Assembly (NCBI RefSeq): GCF_024297145.1
Contig: NZ_JANCTC010000002.1
Span: 703,957 to 767,956, forward strand
Direction of reading: 5' to 3'
DNA: 64,000 bases
From: Mesorhizobium sp. LMG 17147
GTDB lineage: Bacteria > Pseudomonadota > Alphaproteobacteria > Rhizobiales > Rhizobiaceae
A program made the position numbers and the translations under genes. The notes under the pieces are model-generated. The model saw only the letters and a list, made by a program, of their open reading frames with translations, was not told the DNA's origin and did no database searches. Of this stretch, positions 17,026 through 26,055 are shown piece by piece. Position 1 is the stretch's first letter. Each line of letters begins with the position of its first letter.

Positions 17026-18566
17026 CCGGCGATCAAGACGTCATCCTGAAGCTGGAGGATGTCTCGAAAGTCTATTCCGGCACCGTCGCGGTCAAACGTG
17101 CGAATTTCGAGGTGCGCAAGGGTGCGGTCAACGTGCTGGTCGGCGAAAACGGGGCCGGCAAATCGACGCTGATGAAGATCATCGCCGGCGTCGAGCAGCC
17201 GACGCTCGGGCGCATTCTGCTGGACGGCGAGGAGGTCTCCTTCTCGTCATCCGGGGACGCGGTAACCCGCGGCATCGGCATGGTATTCCAGGAGCTCAAC
17301 CTGTTCGGCAATCTGACCGTCGCCGAAAATATTTTTGCCACCCGCGAGATCACCAACCGCTTCCGCAAGATCGACCGCAAAGAGCAGGAGCGCCGCGCGG
17401 CGGAATTTCTTGAACGCCTGGAGGCTGGCATACGGCCGGACATGCTGGTCGAGGATCTGCGCATCGGCCAGCAGCAGCTGGTCGAGATCGCCAAGGCGGT
17501 TTCGCTCGATGCGCGCATCCTGATCATGGACGAGCCGACCTCGGCGCTCAGCGCGGCGGAAGTCGAGATCCTGTTCAAGGTGATTGCCGACCTCAAGGCG
17601 GGCGGCGTGGCAATCGTCTACATCTCGCATCGGCTCGAGGAATTGATCCGCATCGGCGACACCATCACGGTGCTGCGCGACGGGCGCATCACCGGCCAGG
17701 CGGAGATGAAAGACGTCGACACCCAGTGGATCGTGCGGCAGATGATCGGCTCGGACGCCAAGGACTTCGCTAAGGCCGACGGCCATGTGCCGGGCGAAGA
17801 GATATTCCGCGCCGAGGACATTTGCCTACCGCGCGTCACCGGCGGGCTTGCGGTCGACCACGTCTCGCTGTCGCTGCGCGCTGGCGAGATCCTTGGCATC
17901 TACGGCCTGATGGGCGCCGGACGCAGCGAGCTGTTCGATTGCATCATGGGCCGCCACGGCCATTCGACCGGCGCGATATTCATTGCCGGCAAAAAGGTGC
18001 ACGAGCGCGACACGACGCGGCGCATCCGGCGCGGGCTGGCGCTGATCCCCGAAGACCGCCAACGCGAAGGGCTGGTGTCGATCCTCTCCGTCGCCAGCAA
18101 TCTGACTCTGGCCAGCCTGTCGCGGTTCGTGCGCCTGTTCCACATTCGTGGTGCCGCCGAACGACAGGCGGTGACCCAGACGGTGCGCGAACTGGCCATC
18201 AAGGTCGCCGATCCGACGCAGGAAGTCTCGTCGCTGTCGGGCGGCAACCAGCAGAAGGTGGTGATCGGCAAGGCGCTGCTCACCGGACCGAAGGTGCTGC
18301 TGATGGACGAGCCGAGCCGCGGCATCGACGTCGGCGCCAAGGCCGACGTTTTCCGCACCATGCGCAAGCTGTCGCGCGACGGCCTAGGGATCCTGTTTGC
18401 CACCTCCGATCTCGACGAAGTGATGGCGTTGTCCGACCGTATCGCAGTGATGAGCAATGGAAAATTGACCGGTATCTTCGATCGCGCGGAGGCGACTGAG
18501 GCCGCGCTCGTCGCTGCCTCGGCCCTCGGCCACGGCCCGGTCCCGCACGGAGAGCAAGGCGCATGA
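17022..18566 (+). CDS. Sugar ABC transporter ATP-binding protein (RbsA-like, two ABC domains)
   Basis: A 514-residue fused double ATPase powering sugar uptake. The first domain has Walker A GENGAGKST (about 42-50), signature LRIGQQQLVEIAKA and Walker B ILIMDEPTSALS. The second has the degenerate Walker A region GLMGAGRSEL, signature SLSGGNQQKVVIGKAL and Walker B VLLMDEPSRGID. This asymmetry is normal for the RbsA class. ATGA overlaps on both sides tie it to the lipoprotein and permease genes. Confidence 0.92.
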   Translation: MTGDQDVILKLEDVSKVYSGTVAVKRANFEVRKGAVNVLVGENGAGKSTLMKIIAGVEQPTLGRILLDGEEVSFSSSGDAVTRGIGMVFQELNLFGNLTVAENIFATREITNRFRKIDRKEQERRAAEFLERLEAGIRPDMLVEDLRIGQQQLVEIAKAVSLDARILIMDEPTSALSAAEVEILFKVIADLKAGGVAIVYISHRLEELIRIGDTITVLRDGRITGQAEMKDVDTQWIVRQMIGSDAKDFAKADGHVPGEEIFRAEDICLPRVTGGLAVDHVSLSLRAGEILGIYGLMGAGRSELFDCIMGRHGHSTGAIFIAGKKVHERDTTRRIRRGLALIPEDRQREGLVSILSVASNLTLASLSRFVRLFHIRGAAERQAVTQTVRELAIKVADPTQEVSSLSGGNQQKVVIGKALLTGPKVLLMDEPSRGIDVGAKADVFRTMRKLSRDGLGILFATSDLDEVMALSDRIAVMSNGKLTGIFDRAEATEAALVAASALGHGPVPHGEQGA

Positions 18567-19627
18567 CTGACATTCCAGCCAAGGCGGTGGTCAACTCCAT
18601 TTCGAGCGGCTCGGTCCTGCTGACGCTGATGAAGGCGAGGACGTTCATCGCGCTGATCGCCGTGCTGTTATTCTTCTCGATAGCTGCGCCCAATTTCCTA
18701 TCGGCCGCCAATCTTATCCTGATGTCGAAGCACGTGGCGTTGAACGCATTCCTCGCAATGGGCATGACCTTCGTCATCATCACCGGCGGCATCGACCTGT
18801 CGGTCGGCTCGATCGTCGGCCTGTGCGGCATGGTGGCCGGCTATCTCGTGCTCAACGGCGTCGACCTGCAGGTCGGCTACACCATCTATTTCAACGTCTT
18901 CGAGATCGCGCTGATCACGCTTGCCGTCGGCATATTGATCGGCGCCGTCAACGGCTTGCTGATCACCAGGCTTAACGTTGCGCCATTCATAGCCACGCTC
19001 GGCGTGCTCTATGTCGCACGCGGCCTGGCACTGCTGTCGTCCGACGGGCGCACCTTCCCCAATCTCATCGGCAAGCCGGAGCTCGGCACCACCGGGTTCG
19101 GCTTCCTCGGCGCCGGCCGGCTGCTCGGCTTGCCGGTTTCGATATGGATCTTGGTCGTCGTAGCACTGGGGGCGGCCTATCTCGCCAGATACACCCCGCT
19201 CGGCCGCCATGTCTTCGCTGTTGGCGGCAATGAGCGGGCGGCGCGGATTTCGGGCGTCCGCGTCAACATGGTGAAGATGTTCGTCTACATGTTTTCCGGG
19301 TTCTGCGCGGCGATCGTCGGGCTGATCATCTCGTCCGAACTGATGGCCTCGCATCCGGCGACCGGAGAGAGCTTCGAACTCAACGCCATTGCCGCGGCAG
19401 TGCTCGGCGGCACCTCGATGTCGGGCGGACGCGGCACCATCGGCGGCACCATTGTCGGCGCCTTCGTAATCGGCATCCTTTCGGACGGGCTGGTGATGAT
19501 GGGCGTGAGCTCGTTCTGGCAGATGGTAATCAAGGGCCTCGTCATCATCGTAGCCGTTGTCGTCGACCAAGCCCAGCGCCGGCTGCAGAGCCGTGTCACG
19601 CTGATGCAGATGGCAAAGGCCGGCTGA
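18563..19627 (+). CDS. Sugar ABC transporter permease (RbsC-like)
   Basis: A 354-residue inner-membrane permease with about 8-10 helices. Typical RbsC-family segments are MTFVIITGGIDLSVGSIVGL, NGLLITRLNVAPFIATLGVL, TPLGRHVFAVGGNERAARISG (the cytoplasmic coupling region) and GGTSMSGGRGTIGGTIVGA. It is the last component of the importer and is followed after 1 nt by the dehydrogenase gene, so uptake and first oxidation share a transcript. Confidence 0.92.
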   Translation: MTDIPAKAVVNSISSGSVLLTLMKARTFIALIAVLLFFSIAAPNFLSAANLILMSKHVALNAFLAMGMTFVIITGGIDLSVGSIVGLCGMVAGYLVLNGVDLQVGYTIYFNVFEIALITLAVGILIGAVNGLLITRLNVAPFIATLGVLYVARGLALLSSDGRTFPNLIGKPELGTTGFGFLGAGRLLGLPVSIWILVVVALGAAYLARYTPLGRHVFAVGGNERAARISGVRVNMVKMFVYMFSGFCAAIVGLIISSELMASHPATGESFELNAIAAAVLGGTSMSGGRGTIGGTIVGAFVIGILSDGLVMMGVSSFWQMVIKGLVIIVAVVVDQAQRRLQSRVTLMQMAKAG

Positions 19628-19628
19628 C

Positions 19629-20663
19629 ATGGCGGAGCTGCGTGGCGCGCTGATCGGCTGCGGCTTCTTTGCCGTCAACCAGATGCATGCATGGCGCGAC
19701 ATAGAGGGCGCTTCGATTGCCGCCATCTGCGACCGCGATCCGGACCGGTTGAGGGTCGTCGGCGACCAGTTCGGCATCACGCGGCGCTATACCGACGCGG
19801 CTGCGCTGGTTGCCGGCGAAAGGTTGGATTTCGTCGACATCGCTACCACCGCACCAAGCCACAGAACGCTCGTGGAGATGGCGGCGCAGTATGGCGTTCC
19901 GGTAATCTGCCAAAAGCCGTTCGCGCCGTCGCTTGCCGACGCCAAGGCCATGGTGAAAGCCTGCGCCGACGCCGGCGTGCCGTTGATGGTGCATGAAAAT
20001 TTTCGCTGGCAGTCGCCGATCCAGGCGGTGCGTGCGGTGCTCGACAGTGGCGAAATCGGCACCCCCTTCTTCGGACGGATCTCGTTTCGATCGGCTTATG
20101 ACGTGTTTTCCGGCCAGCCCTATCTGGCGACCGGAAGGCGCTTCATTATAGAGGATCTCGGCATCCATATCCTCGACATCGCCCGCTTTCTGCTGGGCGA
20201 CGTCTCGACGGTCACCGCGCGAACGGCGCGCGTCAATCCTGGGATAACCGGCGAGGACGTTGCGACGATGCTGATGGACCACACGGGCGGCGCCACTTCG
20301 GTGGTCGACTGTAGCTACGCCAGCAAGCTCGCGACAGAGCCGTTCCCCGAGACGCTGATCGAGATCGATGGCAAGGACGGCACGATCCGGCTGGCGCAGG
20401 GCTACCGCCTCACCGTCACCGGCAGGAGCGGGACGGTCGGTAGCGACGTCTCGCCGCCGCTGCTGGCCTGGGCATCGCGGCCGTGGCACAACATCCAGGA
20501 AAGCGTCGTCGCCATTCAAAAACATTGGGTCGATTGCCTGACCAACGGAACTGAGCCCGCGACCTCGGGCGCGGACAACCTCAAGACATTAGCGCTGGTC
20601 GAGGCAGCGTACGCCGGCGCCGCAAGCCGGGAGCCGGTGCAACTCGACGCCTTGCTGAAATGA
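19629..20663 (+). CDS. apsD: D-apiose dehydrogenase (Gfo/Idh/MocA family)
   Basis: A 344-residue NAD(P)-dependent oxidoreductase. The Rossmann start is ALIGCGFFAVNQMHAW; the conserved catalytic stretch CQKPFAPSLADAKAM carries the family Lys (normally E-K-P), and FIIEDLGIHILDIARFLLG carries the catalytic D/H. Members beside apionate genes oxidise D-apiose to D-apionolactone. Identity as ApsD is inferred from the importer before it and the lactonase after it, with which it overlaps by 4 nt. E-K-P appears here as Q-K-P, a variation to note. Confidence 0.8.
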   Translation: MAELRGALIGCGFFAVNQMHAWRDIEGASIAAICDRDPDRLRVVGDQFGITRRYTDAAALVAGERLDFVDIATTAPSHRTLVEMAAQYGVPVICQKPFAPSLADAKAMVKACADAGVPLMVHENFRWQSPIQAVRAVLDSGEIGTPFFGRISFRSAYDVFSGQPYLATGRRFIIEDLGIHILDIARFLLGDVSTVTARTARVNPGITGEDVATMLMDHTGGATSVVDCSYASKLATEPFPETLIEIDGKDGTIRLAQGYRLTVTGRSGTVGSDVSPPLLAWASRPWHNIQESVVAIQKHWVDCLTNGTEPATSGADNLKTLALVEAAYAGAASREPVQLDALLK

Positions 20664-22567
20664 CAGCCGACGCCTTCCTCCTCTACGGCACAGGTGCCGT
20701 TGAAGCCGAACCGGTCAGGCTGCGAGCCGGCGCGCTGACGGCGGACTTCGTCAACGGCAATCTGCGCACCATTCGGCATGGCGGCACCGAAGTTCTGCGC
20801 GCTATCGCCTACATCGTCAGGGATCGCGACTGGGGCACCTACGAGCCGAGACTGGCCGATCTTGCCATCGAACAAAATGCCGAGGCTTTTTCCGTGAGCT
20901 ATTCGGCAAATTGCCGGGCACCGGACGGCAGCCGGCTCGACTTCCGCGCAACCATCAAGGGCTCCGCCGATGGCAAATTGGTCTTCGACGTGAGCGCTCT
21001 TCCGGATAGCGATTTCGAAACCAATCGCTGCGGCTTCTGCATCCTGCACCCGATTGCCGGCTTGGCCGGCAGCCCGGTCACGGTCGAGCATACCGATGGC
21101 AGCGTGGTCGCGACCAGGCTTCCAGAGCTGATCGATCCCCGGCAGCCTTTCAAGGATCTGCGGGCGATCACCCATGAGGTCCGGCCGGGCGTCACCGCTG
21201 AATGCCGGATGGAAGGCGACATTTTCGAGATGGAGGACCAGCGCAACTGGTCGGATGCCTCCTACAAGACCTATGTCCGGCCGCTCGCGCTGCCATGGCC
21301 ATACGTGCTGCCGGCCGGCAAGACCTTCCGCCAGACCATCAGCTTGCGGATGGAGGTTGGCGGGAAAGTGCCGGCTGTTGCGGCAAGCGCCGAACCGATT
21401 CGTATCACGCTCGGCCAAGCCGGACCGGTGCTGCCGGATGTCGGCGTGATCATCTACCCGGATGAGGTCGAGGGGGCGCTGGGCAAGCTGCCGATGCTGT
21501 GCGAGCTTGGCCCGCAGCAATTGATGTTCCACTATGACCCGACGCGCGGCCACGAGCTCGATGTCTTGCGATCCTACGCCCGGCTCGCCGCCGCCTATCC
21601 GGTCCGGACAACGCTCGAATGTGTCATTGCCGGCGACGGCGATCTCGACGCCGAGCTTTCAGGCGTCGCCGACGGGGTGCGGCAGGCCGGGCTCAAGCTT
21701 TCGGCCATTGCCGTCTCGCCCTCGGTCGACCGGCAGTCGACGCCACCGGGCAGCGCGTGGCCGCGCTGCCCACCGCTCGAAGGCGTCTATGCCGCGACGC
21801 GGCGCGCCTTTCCCGACAGCCGCCTCGGCGGCGGCATGTTCAGCTATTTCACCGAACTCAATCGCAAGCGTGTGCCGCCCGACCCGCTCGATTTCGTCAC
21901 GCATTGCACCTGCCCGATCGTGCACGCCGCCGACGATCTCAGCGTCATGCAATCGTTGGAGGCGCTGCCTTCCATCACAGCCTCCGTGAGGGCGATCTTC
22001 GGGGCAAAACCCTATCGGATCGGGCCGTCGACCATTGCCATGCGCCAGAACCCCTATGGCGGTGCGACCAAGGCCAATCCCGACAGTCAGCGCATTGCCA
22101 TGGCCGACCGCGACCCTCGCCATACCGGGCTGTTCGGAGCCGCATGGACGATCGGCTATGCCGCACGTGTTGCGCCGGCCGAACTCGAAATGCTGACGCT
22201 CTGCAGCTTCACCGGACGATTCGGCGTGCTGGCCTCGTCGGGCGAACCTGTCGAAGAAGGTACACCCCGGCCGATTTTCCACGCGGTGAAAGGACTTTGC
22301 GATCTGGCCGGCCATGCGCATGTGGCGGCGACAACGACCGATGAGAGGCGGGTGCTGGCACTTGCCGGCCGCTCCCAGACAGGCAAGATCATCGTCTGGC
22401 TGGCGAACCTTACCCCGGTCGATGTTCCGGTCGACGTTTCCGGGCTCGGCTCCGATCAGGGCCCTCTCAAGATTTGGAATGGACGACTGTCACGCCAGAT
22501 TCCGCGCGATACGTCGGGCCGAGACCATCTTGTGATGACACCCTACGCAATCGTCCGGATCGGCTGA
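20660..22567 (+). CDS. apnL: D-apionate lactonase
   Basis: A 635-residue protein matching the ApnL family in length and in its opening (FLLYGTGAVEAEPVRLRAGA, RDRDWGTYEP, NRCGFCILHP). Later segments VTHCTCPIVHAADDLSVMQS and RMAFTGRFGV-like CSFTGRFGVLASSGEP look like a TIM-barrel glycosidase-type core with a C-terminal beta domain. ApnL hydrolyses D-apionolactone to D-apionate, the step between ApsD and ApnO. It ends the plus-strand operon begun by the importer. Confidence 0.82.
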   Translation: MTADAFLLYGTGAVEAEPVRLRAGALTADFVNGNLRTIRHGGTEVLRAIAYIVRDRDWGTYEPRLADLAIEQNAEAFSVSYSANCRAPDGSRLDFRATIKGSADGKLVFDVSALPDSDFETNRCGFCILHPIAGLAGSPVTVEHTDGSVVATRLPELIDPRQPFKDLRAITHEVRPGVTAECRMEGDIFEMEDQRNWSDASYKTYVRPLALPWPYVLPAGKTFRQTISLRMEVGGKVPAVAASAEPIRITLGQAGPVLPDVGVIIYPDEVEGALGKLPMLCELGPQQLMFHYDPTRGHELDVLRSYARLAAAYPVRTTLECVIAGDGDLDAELSGVADGVRQAGLKLSAIAVSPSVDRQSTPPGSAWPRCPPLEGVYAATRRAFPDSRLGGGMFSYFTELNRKRVPPDPLDFVTHCTCPIVHAADDLSVMQSLEALPSITASVRAIFGAKPYRIGPSTIAMRQNPYGGATKANPDSQRIAMADRDPRHTGLFGAAWTIGYAARVAPAELEMLTLCSFTGRFGVLASSGEPVEEGTPRPIFHAVKGLCDLAGHAHVAATTTDERRVLALAGRSQTGKIIVWLANLTPVDVPVDVSGLGSDQGPLKIWNGRLSRQIPRDTSGRDHLVMTPYAIVRIG

Positions 22568-22644
22568 AGTCATTTGCCGAGGCTCATGGGTAGCCGCACT
22601 TGCGTAGCGGTTGCGTGTAGCCGCAGCACTCCGCTGCCGCGTTG

Positions 22645-23613
22645 TCACCGGATTTGCTTTCGAAACTCGCCCGGTGCCATTCCAGTTGTCTTGGAAAAAA
22701 GACGGCTGAACGAGGCGACGTCCTGATAACCCACCCGATAGCAAATTTCTGAAACGCTCAGTTTCGTTTCCTCAAGCATGGACCTTGCCAACTCCAGCCG
22801 CCTTTCCTGGATCCATTTTCCCGGCGTTGTCTGGAGTTCGTCGAAAAACCTGCGAGACAGGGTTCGCGAAGACATGCCCAATTCGGTTGCCAGAAATTTC
22901 AGATCGATTTCCGACATCTTGTCTTTCGAGAGCTCACGCAACTTGTCCTCGAATGGGCTGGCTCCGTTCGAAATTCCATCGAGGGAAAATTCGTAGGGAC
23001 TCTGGAATGTGCGCGGCGGCGGGAGAACCAGAAGTTTTCGAATGATCCGCTCTTCCTTCGAGAAGCCCAGATCGATCAGCAAGGCCCTGGCGAGTTCGAG
23101 TCCGGAAAACCCGCCTCCGCATGTGTAGAGGCGGTCGTGGCGAATGAGGAGCCGGGAAGCGTCCCATCGCACTTGCGGAAACCGGCGGCTTGCCTCGGCT
23201 CTCAGCCACCAGGATATCGTCGCGCGTTTACCGTCCAATAATCCTGAATTGGCGAGCAGATAACACGCGCCGCAATGTGCTGCGATGATTGCGTCCTGCT
23301 GCTGCGCGAGCGCGATCAGCGGTTTTGAATGTTCACTCTCCTCGTCGAGCGAGCGCAGAAGCTCCGGAATCTCGACACCCGGCATGGCAATGAGAATCAG
23401 GACATCCATTTTCCGGGATGGTTGAGCCTTTGTCGGGAAGGAAATTCCGGTGCTTGATGCCGACGGCGCGCTCCTTGAAACGAACTCACAGGAGAGAACC
23501 TGCGAACGGCAGACGTCATTCACAAGCTGAAACATTTCCACGAGCGTCGAGACGACGGCCGAATAGAAATTCGACGGCAGCCAGATCACAACGTGAAGGC
23601 TCCTGACAGCCAT
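22645..23613 (-). CDS. GlxA-family AraC-type regulator (DJ-1/PfpI + AraC HTH)
   Basis: A 322-residue regulator. The N-terminal DJ-1/PfpI-like domain (about 1-185) contains AIIAAHCGACYLLANSGLL, with the Cys at the nucleophile-elbow position. The C-terminal AraC domain (about 220-320) has two HTH units, IDLKFLATELGMSSRTLSRR and LSVSEICYRVGYQDVASFSR, and ends TGMAPGEFRKQ. It lies in reverse orientation between apnL and the GntR gene. Whether it controls the apiose genes or an unrelated pathway cannot be read from the sequence. Confidence 0.87.
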   Translation of the reverse strand: MAVRSLHVVIWLPSNFYSAVVSTLVEMFQLVNDVCRSQVLSCEFVSRSAPSASSTGISFPTKAQPSRKMDVLILIAMPGVEIPELLRSLDEESEHSKPLIALAQQQDAIIAAHCGACYLLANSGLLDGKRATISWWLRAEASRRFPQVRWDASRLLIRHDRLYTCGGGFSGLELARALLIDLGFSKEERIIRKLLVLPPPRTFQSPYEFSLDGISNGASPFEDKLRELSKDKMSEIDLKFLATELGMSSRTLSRRFFDELQTTPGKWIQERRLELARSMLEETKLSVSEICYRVGYQDVASFSRLFSKTTGMAPGEFRKQIR

Positions 23614-23890
23614 TGCGGTACTCCAGTGTCGTTCTCGTGGATGGCAAGCCTAGCATAGTCTTTGCAAGAATTGCCAATCCAAGCCAAGCGCGGGGGCTCC
23701 AGGAGGGCCTATGCGGGCTTGCTGACGAAAGCGGGCCGCGGAAATCGTTGAATGAAAACACGCGGCAAATACATCGGATTCAGAGGGCAACAGAAAACTG
23801 CGTCGGTCCGGGCTCAGGCTGATCTGTGGTCAGTCAGTAGGCCGAGAGCAGGTGCCGGCCGCTACGCCGGTCGGGACCTTGCTCTTGTTT
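23614..23890. other. Intergenic stretch without recognised gene
   Basis: About 280 bp between two minus-strand regulator genes. No convincing coding sequence; it should contain the promoter of the GlxA-type gene. Confidence 0.5.
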
Positions 23891-24604
23891 TCAGCTGCCG
23901 GAGTTCATCACGTAAAGCGCACGCGAGCGTTCGAGGTGCTTGATCATCGCCTTCTCGGCGCCATCCGCATCCTTGGCTTCGATGCGTCCGATGATCTCTT
24001 CGTGCTCGGTCAGCGTGAACTTTTCCTTGCCGGTCCAGATCAGCATTTCGGTGTGGTATTCCTTTAACCAGCCAAGCATTGCCTCGCTGACGGCGACATA
24101 GATCGGGTTGCCGGATATTGCCGAGATCTGGGTGTGGAATTTCATGTCGGCGGATATGAAGGCTTCCGAGTCGCCACGATGGCTGCGCTGCTCTGCAACC
24201 GTTGCGCGCAACCGCTGCACGTCCTCGGCGGTTGCCCTCTCCGCGGCTTCCCTGACCATGCCGCGCTCGAAGAAGATACGCGCGTTCTTGAGGTGCTCCA
24301 GCGTGTCCTTCGACGACGACAGGATGATCTTGGCGGCGCCGTCGACCTGTTTGATGATCGACTTGGCGGTCAGCTGCAGCACTTTCGCCCGCTCGCCATG
24401 CGAGATCGCGACGAGGCCCATATTGCTCAACGCCTGCATTGCCTCGCGGATCGCCGGCCTGCCGACCTCGAAGCGCTCCATCAATTCGCGCTCCGATGGC
24501 ATGTCGTCACCCGGCAGCAATTCGCCGCTGGTGATCAGGCGCTTCAGTCTCAAGAATACTTCGTCGGAAAGCTTGCGCCGGACGATCGGCTCCGAACGGT
24601 TCAT
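23891..24604 (-). CDS. GntR regulator, FadR/FCD subfamily (NanR-like)
   Basis: A 237-residue repressor. The winged helix spans about 10-75 (LSDEVFLRLKRLITSGEL, MPSERELMERFEVGRPAIREA), followed by an all-helical FCD ligand domain (about 95-230) with D-x4-H-type metal residues in SADMKFHTQISAISGNPI and HEEIIGRIEAKD. It is transcribed away from the RuBisCO-like/kinase genes, with operator 3 between them. NanR-type proteins recognise GGTATA, which is the core of all three sites in this locus, so it is the likely apiose-responsive regulator. Confidence 0.88.
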   Translation of the reverse strand: MNRSEPIVRRKLSDEVFLRLKRLITSGELLPGDDMPSERELMERFEVGRPAIREAMQALSNMGLVAISHGERAKVLQLTAKSIIKQVDGAAKIILSSSKDTLEHLKNARIFFERGMVREAAERATAEDVQRLRATVAEQRSHRGDSEAFISADMKFHTQISAISGNPIYVAVSEAMLGWLKEYHTEMLIWTGKEKFTLTEHEEIIGRIEAKDADGAEKAMIKHLERSRALYVMNSGS

Positions 24605-24720
24605 CGTCGCGAATCACTCCTTTTGGCCGGCCCCTATCTAGCATTTCCGGCGCGAATTCCGGAACGCCTGCTGCCGGCTCGCCCGGCTCTGCCCAGCCGG
24701 AGAGGGCTTGCAAAGCTTAT

Positions 24721-24736
24721 GTACTCATTATACCAG
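24721..24736 (-). promoter_or_regulatory. NanR-like operator 3, between the regulator gene and oiaT
   Basis: GTACTCATTATACCAG is the reverse complement of CTGGTATAATGAGTAC, matching operator 1 at 15 of 16 positions. It lies in the divergent 184-bp region and could serve both the GntR gene (autoregulation) and the oiaT-oiaK operon. Confidence 0.7.
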
Positions 24737-24788
24737 ATTTCAAGGGCCAAGGAACCTTTTTCGAACCACCTCGGCAGGCCGCGCGAAT

Positions 24789-26051
24789 ATGATTGTTCTC
24801 ACCTATCGCATCGAAACGCCCGGCAATATCGAGGCGCTGGCGGCCAAGATCGCAAGCGACCAGTCGACTGGAACCTTCGTCGCGCTGGCCGGCGAGACCG
24901 AAGAGCTCAAGGCCAGGGTCGCGGCGCGAGTCCTGGCGATACGGCATCTGCCCGATGCGGATCGGCCGTCTCTTCCCGAAACCGGTCCCGAAGCGCGCAA
25001 TGGCCCGGTCAAGCGCGCCGACGTCGACATCGCGTTTCCGCTAGACGCCATCGGCACCGATTTGTCGGCGTTGATGACCATCGCCATCGGCGGCATATTT
25101 TCGATCAAGGGCCTGTCCGGTATCCGGATCGTCGACATGAGGCTACCCGAGGAGTACCGGGGCGCGCATCCGGGCCCGCAATTCGGCGTCACGGGCAGCC
25201 GCAGGCTGACCGGTGTCGCGGATCGTCCGATCATCGGGACCATTGTCAAGCCGGCGCTGGGGCTCCGCCCGCCCGAGACGGCCGCAATGGTGCAAGAGCT
25301 GATTGCCGCCGGCGTCGATTTCATCAAGGACGACGAGAAGCTGATGAGCCCGGCCTATTCACCGCTGTCGGAGCGGGTGAGGGCAATCATGCCGCTGATC
25401 CTCGACCACGAGCAGAAGACCGGCAAGAAGGTCATGTATGCCTTCGGCATCTCACATGCCGATCCCGACGAGATGATGCGAAACCACGACCTGGTGGCAA
25501 AGGCCGGCGGCAATTGCGCCGTGGTCAACATCAATTCGATCGGTTTCGGCGGCATGGCTTACCTTCGAAAACGCTCCAGCCTTGTGCTCCATGCCCACCG
25601 CAATGGATGGGACATTCTCACCCGTCATCCCGGCCTCGGCATGGATTTCAAGGTGTGGCAGCAGTTCTGGCGCCTGCTTGGCGTCGACCAGTTCCAGATC
25701 AACGGCATCGCCTCGAAATACTGGGAACCCGACTGGTCCTTCGTCGAATCCTTCAAGGCGGTGACCACGCCGATCTTTTCGCCGGCCGATTGCGCATTGC
25801 CGGTCGCCGGTTCCGGCCAGTGGGGCGGGCAGGCGCCTGAAACCTTCCAGCGAACCGGCCGGACGGTCGATCTTCTCTATCTGTGCGGCGGCGGCATCGT
25901 CAGCCACCCGGACGGGCCCGGCGCCGGCGTGCGCGCCGTGCAGCAGGCCTGGCAGGCGGCGGTCCAGGACATTCCGTTGGCCGATTATGCCGTGAGCCAT
26001 GTCGAGCTGGCGCGGTCGATCGAGAAGTTCGGCGACGGCAAGGCGGCCTGA
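24789..26051 (+). CDS. oiaT: RuBisCO-like protein: 3-oxo-isoapionate-4-phosphate transcarboxylase/hydrolase
   Basis: A 420-residue RuBisCO-like protein. The large-subunit barrel shows IGTIVKPALGLRP with the catalytic Lys, and DFIKDDEKL with the Lys that is carbamylated plus the Asp-Glu metal ligands, so the metal site is intact. Two RLP functions are known in apiose catabolism: transcarboxylase/hydrolase (OiaT, giving 3-phosphoglycerate and glycolate) and decarboxylase (OiaX, giving L-erythrulose 1-phosphate). I favour OiaT because no erythrulose-phosphate isomerase gene is present. The ATG at 24789 matches the family N-terminus. Confidence 0.75.
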   Translation: MIVLTYRIETPGNIEALAAKIASDQSTGTFVALAGETEELKARVAARVLAIRHLPDADRPSLPETGPEARNGPVKRADVDIAFPLDAIGTDLSALMTIAIGGIFSIKGLSGIRIVDMRLPEEYRGAHPGPQFGVTGSRRLTGVADRPIIGTIVKPALGLRPPETAAMVQELIAAGVDFIKDDEKLMSPAYSPLSERVRAIMPLILDHEQKTGKKVMYAFGISHADPDEMMRNHDLVAKAGGNCAVVNINSIGFGGMAYLRKRSSLVLHAHRNGWDILTRHPGLGMDFKVWQQFWRLLGVDQFQINGIASKYWEPDWSFVESFKAVTTPIFSPADCALPVAGSGQWGGQAPETFQRTGRTVDLLYLCGGGIVSHPDGPGAGVRAVQQAWQAAVQDIPLADYAVSHVELARSIEKFGDGKAA

Positions 26052-26055
26052 CGCC

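Noticed and set aside
18698..19780. Minus-strand frame of 360 codons opposite the RbsC-like permease gene
   Set aside because: Antisense shadow of the permease; no ribosome site and biased composition.
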